DNA of 35,459 nucleotides from Butyrivibrio sp. INlla18. GTDB lineage: Bacteria; Bacillota; Clostridia; Lachnospirales; Lachnospiraceae. Below the pieces are notes generated by a model. It searched no databases. It had not been told where the DNA came from and was given only the letters and a program-made list of their open reading frames with translations. The position numbers were made by a program, and so were the translations under genes. The stretch lies in the NCBI RefSeq assembly GCF_900103635.1, contig NZ_FMXK01000026.1, positions 1-35,459 on the forward strand, given 5' to 3'. Positions 29,550 to 35,459 of the stretch are shown piece by piece (position 1 is the first letter of the stretch; the number at the start of each line of letters is the position of its first letter).

Positions 29550-31148
29550 ATGGGTTATGTAGCACTTTACAGAAAATTCAGACCCCCGGTCTTTGAAGAT
29601 GTCAAAGGCCAGGATCATATAGTTACAACACTTAAGAATCAGATCAAATCTGACAGAGTTGGACATGCTTACCTGTTCTGCGGAACTCGCGGAACAGGTA
29701 AGACTTCTGTTGCAAAGATTCTTGCAAAGGCAGTTAACTGTGAGCACCCTATAGATGGAAGTCCTTGTGGTGAATGTGAGATGTGCAGAGAAATAGCAGC
29801 AGGCAACAGCATGAATGTCATAGAGATCGATGCTGCATCCAACAATGGTGTTGATAACGTCCGTGAGATCATTGATGAGGTCTCATATTCACCTACCAAA
29901 GGTAAAAGAAAGGTATACATCATCGACGAGGTACATATGTTATCCGCCGGTGCTTTTAATGCGCTCCTTAAGACTTTGGAAGAGCCACCTTCATATGTAA
30001 TGTTCATTCTGGCAACGACGGAAGTTCAGAAGATTCCTATCACAATCCTTTCTAGATGCCAGAGATATGATTTCCACAGGATCACAATCGACAACATCGA
30101 GGGCAGACTTCGAGAGGTTGTTGATTCAGAAGGAATCAAGGTTGAAGATAGAGCTCTTAGATACATTGCCAAGACTGCAGATGGTTCTATGAGAGATTCA
30201 CTTAGTCTTTTGGATCAGTGCGTAGCCTTTAACTATGGTCAGGAGCTTACGTATGACAAGGTGCTGAACGTACTTGGCGCGGTGGACACAGAAGTGTTCA
30301 ACAGACTTTTTTCAGCTCTTTATACACAGGATGCCAATGCGGCACTTACTCTTTTAGCAGATATAGTGATCCAAGGTAGAGAGCTTACTCAGTTTGTAAA
30401 TGATTTTGTCTGGTATCTCAGAAATCTGATGCTTGTAAAGGCGTCTGACGAGATGGAGGATGTTGTAGATATCTCATCTGATAATCTTAAGTCGTTAAAA
30501 GAGCAGGCAGAGGGAACAGATACAGATACTATCATCAGATATATCCGTATTTTTTCTGAGCTTTCTTCTCAGATCAGATATGCAACACAGAAAAGAATAT
30601 TAATAGAAATAACACTTATCAAAATGTGCAAACCACAGATGGATAAGGCGGAAGATTCTTTTGAAGACAGAATTAGAATATTAGAGCAGCACGATGAAGA
30701 AAACGGCAAGCTTTTGAAAGGCATAAAAAGTGGACAGGTAGCAGTGGCTGCCAGTAGCTCTTTTGCTGGAGCAGGGCAGGTCGCGCCAAAGGAAAAGAAG
30801 GTGCTGGACAGGGCAGTTCCAGAGGATATCCAGAGAATAGTTAATGGATGGTCTAAACTTCTAGCCAGAATGGACAATCCTATGAAGACATATATGCAGA
30901 GAGCAAGGCTTAGTCTTGGTAATGGCGATATTCTTCAGATTGTTTTTGATAACAAGCAGCTGTCAGATAAGTATTCTGGTGGACAGTATGCTGAGGAACT
31001 TCAACAAGTTCTTGATGGAGCCATAGGTAAGCATGTAGAATATGAAACAAGGTTCCTTCCTGCAGAGCAGGATTTTGAAGAAAACTATGTTAATTTACAG
31101 GCGATTAATTTTGATATAGTTACAGAAGATGAAGAAAAGGAGAATTAA
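29550..31148 (+). CDS. dnaX: DNA polymerase III subunit gamma/tau
   Basis: The 532-residue clamp-loader ATPase has a conserved start YVALYRKFRPPVFEDVKGQ, Walker A GTRGTGKTS, a four-Cys zinc module (CEHPIDGSPCGECEMC), Walker B VYIIDEVHML and the SRC motif (ILSRCQRYDF). Domain III and a tau-like C-terminal region follow. It loads the sliding clamp at replication forks. It is followed 3 bases later by ybaB and then recR, the classical Firmicute order. I saw no A6G-type slippery site for a short gamma form. Confidence 0.97.
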   Translation: MGYVALYRKFRPPVFEDVKGQDHIVTTLKNQIKSDRVGHAYLFCGTRGTGKTSVAKILAKAVNCEHPIDGSPCGECEMCREIAAGNSMNVIEIDAASNNGVDNVREIIDEVSYSPTKGKRKVYIIDEVHMLSAGAFNALLKTLEEPPSYVMFILATTEVQKIPITILSRCQRYDFHRITIDNIEGRLREVVDSEGIKVEDRALRYIAKTADGSMRDSLSLLDQCVAFNYGQELTYDKVLNVLGAVDTEVFNRLFSALYTQDANAALTLLADIVIQGRELTQFVNDFVWYLRNLMLVKASDEMEDVVDISSDNLKSLKEQAEGTDTDTIIRYIRIFSELSSQIRYATQKRILIEITLIKMCKPQMDKAEDSFEDRIRILEQHDEENGKLLKGIKSGQVAVAASSSFAGAGQVAPKEKKVLDRAVPEDIQRIVNGWSKLLARMDNPMKTYMQRARLSLGNGDILQIVFDNKQLSDKYSGGQYAEELQQVLDGAIGKHVEYETRFLPAEQDFEENYVNLQAINFDIVTEDEEKEN

Positions 31149-31151
31149 GAA

Positions 31152-31499
31152 ATGGCTAAACGTGGAGGATTCCCAGGCGGTGGTATGCCTGGCAACATGA
31201 ATAATTTAATGAAGCAGGCCCAGAGAATGCAGCGTCAGATGGAGGAGAGCCAGAAAGAGCTCGAGACTAAGGAGTTCACTGCTAAAGCAGGTGGCGGAGC
31301 TGTAGAAGTTACCGTATTAGGTAGCAAGACACTTAAGAGTGTTACTATTTCACCAGAAGCAGTAGATCCAGATGATGTAGAGATGCTTCAGGATATGATC
31401 GTTGCAGCAGTTAACGAAGCAATGAAACAGGCAGATGAGGCTTCAGGCGCTATGATCGGCAAGATGACAGGCGGCCTTGGTGGAGGATTTCCTTTCTAA
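31152..31499 (+). CDS. ybaB: YbaB/EbfC-family nucleoid-associated protein
   Basis: The 115-residue protein has the usual Gly/Met/Asn-rich start ([22 protein letters not shown]), a helical dimer arm, strands ending [29 protein letters not shown], and a Gly-rich tail. It binds DNA as a tweezer-like dimer. It lies between dnaX and recR; its stop overlaps the recR start by one base. Confidence 0.96.
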   Translation: MAKRGGFPGGGMPGNMNNLMKQAQRMQRQMEESQKELETKEFTAKAGGGAVEVTVLGSKTLKSVTISPEAVDPDDVEMLQDMIVAAVNEAMKQADEASGAMIGKMTGGLGGGFPF

Positions 31500-32098
31500 T
31501 GGACCTATACAGCGGACATATTAATAAGCTGATAGATGAACTAGCAGCATTGCCGGGTATTGGTAATAAATCAGCGCAGAGACTAGCTTTTTATATCATT
31601 AATCTTCCAAAGGATAGGGTAAAAAAGCTTGCGGATTCAATTACCAGTGCAAGGGAGAATGTACATTATTGTAGTGTGTGCTGCACACTTACAGATGATG
31701 ATGTATGTCCTATCTGCAGTAATCCCAACAGAGATCACAAGACCATAATGGTTGTAGAAAATGCCAGGGATCTCGCTGCATATGAAAAGACTGGTAAGTT
31801 TGAAGGTGTGTATCATGTTTTGCATGGCGCTATTTCACCTATGCTTGGCATTGGACCAGGAGATATCAGGCTCACTGAACTTATGCAGAGACTTCAGACT
31901 GAGGATGTTGATGAAGTTATAATAGCTACAAATTCAAGTCTAGAGGGTGAGACTACTGCTATGTATATCAGCAAACTTATCAAACCAACAGGAATCAAAG
32001 TAACCAGGATCGCAAGTGGTGTTCCTGTGGGCGGAGATCTTGAATATATTGATGAAGTAACTCTTTTGAGAGCTTTAGAGGGAAGAACAGAATTATAA
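31499..32098 (+). CDS. recR: Recombination protein RecR
   Basis: The 199-residue protein has the N-terminal helix-hairpin-helix ([19 protein letters not shown]), a C4 zinc finger ([16 protein letters not shown]), a Toprim domain ([15 protein letters not shown]) and the C-terminal [20 protein letters not shown]. It acts with RecF and RecO to load RecA at gaps. Translation is coupled to ybaB (TAATG). Confidence 0.98.
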   Translation: MDLYSGHINKLIDELAALPGIGNKSAQRLAFYIINLPKDRVKKLADSITSARENVHYCSVCCTLTDDDVCPICSNPNRDHKTIMVVENARDLAAYEKTGKFEGVYHVLHGAISPMLGIGPGDIRLTELMQRLQTEDVDEVIIATNSSLEGETTAMYISKLIKPTGIKVTRIASGVPVGGDLEYIDEVTLLRALEGRTEL

Positions 32099-32123
32099 AA
32101 AAGTATTGTTGGAGGGAAAAGAA

Positions 32124-33173
32124 ATGGCAGTAAAAAAAGAAGCATTTGGACAGAATTCTAATGGAGTACCAGTATATGCGTACCACATTAGCAATAATGC
32201 AGGAATGGAAGTTGTTGTATTAAATTTTGGATGTATCATTAAGAATATTTTCGTTCCAGACAAAAATGGAAACACAGTGGATGTAAACCTTGGCTTTGAT
32301 GATATTAAGGGCTATGAGGTTAACAGCTGCTTCCTTGGAGCAACAGTTGGACCTACAGCTAACAGAATCGCAAATGCTAAGTACAAGATCGATGACAGAG
32401 AGTTCGTTCTTCCTGTAAATGATGGACCAAATAACCTTCACACAGATATGGCTAATGGATTCCACAAGAGAATCTGGGATGCCGAAGAGGGTGATAACTG
32501 TGTTAAGTTTACACTTAAGTCTGAGGATGGAGATTTAGGCTTCTCAGGAAACAGAGTATTCGAAGTTACATTTACAGTTACAGAAGCATGTGAGCTCAAG
32601 CTTCACTATCATGCAACAAGTGATGCAAAGACTCTTATCAATATGACTAACCATGCATACTTCAATCTTAGCGGACACAATTCAGGAAGCATTCTTGATC
32701 ACAAGCTCTTACTTAATTCAACTAAGTTCACTCCTGTTATTGATTCAGCAGCTATTCCTACTGGAGAGATTGCAAGTGTTGTTGGAACACCATTTGATTT
32801 CACAACTGAAAAGACAATCGGACAGGATATAAATGCTGACGACCAGCAGCTCAAGTATGTTGGTGGATATGACCACAACTATTGTATTGATGGAGCTGAT
32901 GGAACAATGAAGGTATTTGCTACAGCAACTTCACCAGCAACAGGTATTTCTATGAAGTGCTCTACAGACCTTCCTGGATTCCAGCTCTATGTTGGCAACT
33001 TCCTTGCTACTGAAAATGCTAAGGATGGTGCAACATACAAAGCAAGAGAAGGATTCTGCCTTGAGACACAGGTATATCCTAACTCGATCAATCAGGCTGG
33101 CTTCCCAGACTGTGTATATGGACCAGACAGAGACTATGATAATACCACTATCTATCAGTTCTCAAATAAATGA
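32124..33173 (+). CDS. galM: Aldose 1-epimerase (galactose mutarotase)
   Basis: The 349-residue protein matches GalM in length and motifs: FGCIIKNIFVPDKNG, GATVGPTANRIANAKY, NNLHTDMANGFHKRIWD, MTNHAYFNLSGHNSGS with a catalytic His, YDHNYCIDG, and FCLETQVYPNSINQAGFPD with the catalytic Glu. It interconverts alpha and beta galactose and glucose for the Leloir pathway. ATG 32124 has TTGGAGGG upstream. It is unrelated in sequence to the LacX-type epimerase at 128-1009. Confidence 0.94.
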   Translation: MAVKKEAFGQNSNGVPVYAYHISNNAGMEVVVLNFGCIIKNIFVPDKNGNTVDVNLGFDDIKGYEVNSCFLGATVGPTANRIANAKYKIDDREFVLPVNDGPNNLHTDMANGFHKRIWDAEEGDNCVKFTLKSEDGDLGFSGNRVFEVTFTVTEACELKLHYHATSDAKTLINMTNHAYFNLSGHNSGSILDHKLLLNSTKFTPVIDSAAIPTGEIASVVGTPFDFTTEKTIGQDINADDQQLKYVGGYDHNYCIDGADGTMKVFATATSPATGISMKCSTDLPGFQLYVGNFLATENAKDGATYKAREGFCLETQVYPNSINQAGFPDCVYGPDRDYDNTTIYQFSNK

Positions 33174-33191
33174 TAATGGAGAAACAAGGTT

Positions 33192-34445
33192 TTGGCGGAA
33201 GTAAAAGATTTTAGAGCTTATGCCGACAAATTAAATAAGATCATCGAGTCAGATGAAGAACTACCAGAAGAATCCTTTGAGGAAACTCCTGTAAGAGAAA
33301 CTTCTTATAAAGAAAAGATAAGAAGTCATAAGCTCAGAGTGTTTTTTAGAACAGTTATCATTGCGGCTGTCACAATATTTTTTGTGGCAGCAGTTTATAT
33401 CAGTTGGAGAGATAAGGAATACTCAGAAGCTATTATCTCTACTGGTTCTAGTATTACAAATGGAGCGGATGCCAAGGTCATAAGCTTGAGTGGCCACGTT
33501 ATACAATACAGTAAAGATGGTATCAGCTGTTTGGATGAAAGCGGGCAGGTGCTCTGGAATCAGACATATGAAATGCAGAGTCCTATAGCTCATACTTGCC
33601 AGAACATAGTTGCAGTTGGTGACTATAACGGACACAACATATATGTCAATAGTGTCAGTGGCTCTTTGGGACAGGTGGATACCAATCTTCCAATAAGAGA
33701 TTTTTGTGTATCTTCACAGGGAGTAGTTGCAGCTGTTCTTGATGGTAAGGATGTTACCTGGATCTACCTCTATGATTCACAAGGAAACACCTTAGCTAAC
33801 TTTAAGACCACAATGAAGGATAGTGGATATCCTATAGACATCAGCATTTCTCCTAATGCAGAGCTGGTATGCGTATCATATCTATATCCAGAAGATGGCC
33901 AGGTTAAGACTAGCGTAGCGTTTTTTAACTTTGGGTCAGTTGGACAGAACGCAATAGACAACTATGCCAGCGGATTTGATTACCCTGGAGAGGTTGTCCC
34001 TTATGTGCAGTTTATGAATTCAAGCGCGAGCTTTGCTATATCTGATGCTAGAATAATGTTCTATTCTGGAGACGAGAAGCCTATTATCAAGAGTGAGAGC
34101 TTTACTGGAAATGAAGAGATCAGATCTGTGTACTTCAGTGATAGTTATGTTGGCCTTGTATTTGCCAACAGCACTGATGAAGGTGCTTATAGACTTCAGG
34201 TATACAATGAGAGTGGAGCCCTTATTCTTACTACATATTTTGATATGGATTACACAGAGATCATCTTTGACAAGAATCAGTTTGTCATCTACAACGAAGA
34301 TGAATGTGTTATCAAAGATATGAAAGGACATGATAAGTTCAGAGGAACCTTTGACAAGCCTGTTCGTACAATGGCTGCCACAGGTGCTAGGAATAAATTC
34401 ATTCTTGTAACAGCTAGTAGTGTTGATACTTACATTTTGAAATAA
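33192..34445 (+). CDS. DUF5711-like membrane protein with beta-propeller-like outer domain
   Basis: The 417-residue protein has a charged cytoplasmic N-terminus of about 50 residues, one membrane segment (about 52-74, VFFRTVIIAAVTIFFVAAVYI) and a large external part of repeated beta strands (ISCLDESGQVLWNQTY, VTWIYLYDSQGNTLANF, LQVYNESGALILTTYFD) like a WD/PQQ-type propeller. It resembles DUF5711, common in Lachnospiraceae; function unknown. The start codon is TTG at 33192; no in-frame ATG lies nearby. It follows galM by 18 bases and is followed by a CvpA-like gene. Confidence 0.72.
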   Translation: MAEVKDFRAYADKLNKIIESDEELPEESFEETPVRETSYKEKIRSHKLRVFFRTVIIAAVTIFFVAAVYISWRDKEYSEAIISTGSSITNGADAKVISLSGHVIQYSKDGISCLDESGQVLWNQTYEMQSPIAHTCQNIVAVGDYNGHNIYVNSVSGSLGQVDTNLPIRDFCVSSQGVVAAVLDGKDVTWIYLYDSQGNTLANFKTTMKDSGYPIDISISPNAELVCVSYLYPEDGQVKTSVAFFNFGSVGQNAIDNYASGFDYPGEVVPYVQFMNSSASFAISDARIMFYSGDEKPIIKSESFTGNEEIRSVYFSDSYVGLVFANSTDEGAYRLQVYNESGALILTTYFDMDYTEIIFDKNQFVIYNEDECVIKDMKGHDKFRGTFDKPVRTMAATGARNKFILVTASSVDTYILK

Positions 34446-34454
34446 GGATATGAT

Positions 34455-34916
34455 ATGAACTTTGATATTTCACAAGTAGTAATGACCGTTGTAGTCTTGT
34501 GCTTGTTCTTATGGAGAATGTCATATGGTGCTAATAATGGCCTGTTTGCGGAAGCAGCAGGCCTTGTTGCTGTCATAGCGTCTTTTGCTGCGGTGTATTA
34601 TCTTATGAATATCGCAGGAAGCGTACTTAATAAGAGCTTGGGAACTATTATTCCAAAGATAGGCTATTTGATAGTAGCATTTGCAGTATATAAGATAATG
34701 ACTTCTATAGGAGAAGCGTTTAAAAAGGTAAAGAACATACCGATCGTTGGAAAGTTCGACAGATTCATGGGCGCAGTCATTGGCATATTTGAAGCTGCTT
34801 GCATCATATATCTTGTTGAATTCATTACTGATATTGATATCGTGAAGCCTGTTTTGGGTGTTGGAATCCAGTTATTCTGCGGCATCCAGAGTTATTTGAG
34901 AAGTTTTTATAAATAA
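34455..34916 (+). CDS. CvpA-family membrane protein
   Basis: The 153-residue protein has four predicted membrane segments and the CvpA-like pattern NGLFAEAAGLVAVIASFAAVYYL in the first half and GKFDRFMGAVIGIFEAACIIY in the second. Family members are linked to colicin V production, purine regulons or envelope stress; the role here is unknown. AAGGA lies 7 bases before ATG. Last protein gene before the rRNA operon. Confidence 0.78.
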   Translation: MNFDISQVVMTVVVLCLFLWRMSYGANNGLFAEAAGLVAVIASFAAVYYLMNIAGSVLNKSLGTIIPKIGYLIVAFAVYKIMTSIGEAFKKVKNIPIVGKFDRFMGAVIGIFEAACIIYLVEFITDIDIVKPVLGVGIQLFCGIQSYLRSFYK

Positions 34917-34929
34917 TTGAAAAAAGGTG

Positions 34930-34958
34930 TTGCATAGTAAAATAAGTAGTGCTATACT
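34930..34958 (+). promoter_or_regulatory. rRNA operon promoter P1
   Basis: TTGCAT (34930-34935) - 17 - TATACT (34953-34958). Between P1 and P2 lie short hairpins (GAGGT/ACCTC near 34977 and CGAC/GTCG near 35010). Confidence 0.75.
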
Positions 34959-35046
34959 ATGTCTTACCCGCTGTGAGGTGAACAACCTCAGTAAATAAGC
35001 GGTTTTCCGACAAATCAAAAGTCGAAAAAATAATTTAAAAAAGATG

Positions 35047-35075
35047 TTGACAGACACTTAAAGCTGTGATATTCT
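35047..35075 (+). promoter_or_regulatory. rRNA operon promoter P2
   Basis: TTGACA (35047-35052) - 17 - TATTCT (35070-35075), 117 bases after P1. Tandem promoters are usual for rRNA operons. Confidence 0.85.
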
Positions 35076-35186
35076 AAATGAGTTGCGGCTGAGAGCTAAG
35101 CAACAAAGCACATTGACAAATAAACAGTAATGCAACCCTGAAAAATTCCAAGAGAATTATTCAGAACAAAGATTTAGTAAATAACG

Positions 35187-35220
35187 GACAGAACAAAAGC
35201 CAAGCTTTAGTTCTTTGTCA
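35187..35220 (+). promoter_or_regulatory. rRNA leader with boxA-like element and processing-stem candidate
   Basis: TAGTTCTTTGTCA (35208-35220) resembles the boxA antitermination element. It is roughly complementary to GACAGAACAAAAGC (35187-35200), giving an imperfect hairpin directly before 16S. Confidence 0.5.
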
Positions 35221-35230
35221 GATCAAACTT

Positions 35231-35459
<229 letters not shown>

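Noticed and set aside
30690..30740. Programmed frameshift in dnaX
   Set aside because: The longest A run here is five followed by G, not the A-AAA-AAG heptamer, and no shifted product is implied.

Overview
The window looks like a chromosomal segment of a Butyrivibrio/Pseudobutyrivibrio-type Lachnospiraceae (Bacillota). It ends in the first ~230 bases of a 16S rRNA gene of that general type, its genes use AGGAGG-like ribosome binding sites and sigma-A-type promoters, and it carries a pfkA - dnaX - ybaB - recR neighbourhood. Genus is a judgement from reading, not from a search.

Layout. (1) 1-3420, minus strand: an operon of ECF sigma factor, membrane anti-sigma candidate, lipoprotein serpin and LacX-like aldose epimerase, headed by a recognisable ECF promoter (TGTAAC-17-CGTTAT) and closed by a terminator. 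(2) 3538-28251: a ~24.7 kb integrated genomic island that has cut a host tRNA-Ser(CGA) gene in two at its anticodon loop. The 3' half lies at the left border (3492-3546) and the 5' half with its promoter at the right border (28243-28282). The halves rejoin into a perfect cloverleaf through a 9-bp core, TTTCGAGTG. (3) 28355-35459, plus strand: host genes pfkA, dnaX, ybaB, recR, galM, a DUF5711-like membrane protein, a CvpA-like protein, then tandem rRNA promoters and 16S.

Inside the island. Left: a plasmid-like maintenance and mobilisation block: two helix-turn-helix proteins, a replication-initiator-like protein with an iteron-like array in its gene, a DnaC-like helicase loader, a ParM-like actin, a possible ParR, a palindrome-rich oriT/centromere candidate and a MobV relaxase. 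Middle: a tyrosine recombinase flanked by a perfect 17-bp inverted repeat, then a ~14 kb surface-glycan cluster (three glycosyltransferases, Wzm/Wzt-type ABC exporter, sugar-modifying enzymes, rfbA, rfbC, O-acyltransferase, coiled-coil methyltransferase). The repeats, an outward-facing promoter just inside the left one and a two-way terminator suggest the recombinase cassette is an invertible on/off switch for the cluster. Two cluster genes are broken here: the acyltransferase by a frameshift at T6-A-G6 and rfbC by a nonsense TGA. Right: a Phd/RelE-type toxin-antitoxin pair, a DUF6076-like protein, an excisionase, the probable island integrase and a complete, divergent tRNA-Ser(CGA).

How it fits together. 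The island destroys the host tRNA-Ser(CGA) gene but brings a full replacement of the same anticodon. That replacement sits about 230 bases downstream of, and co-directional with, the orphaned strong host tRNA promoter. I infer promoter capture and functional replacement. The toxin-antitoxin, partition and replication genes would stabilise the island, the MobV relaxase would allow mobilisation, and the cargo would alter the cell surface in a phase-variable way.
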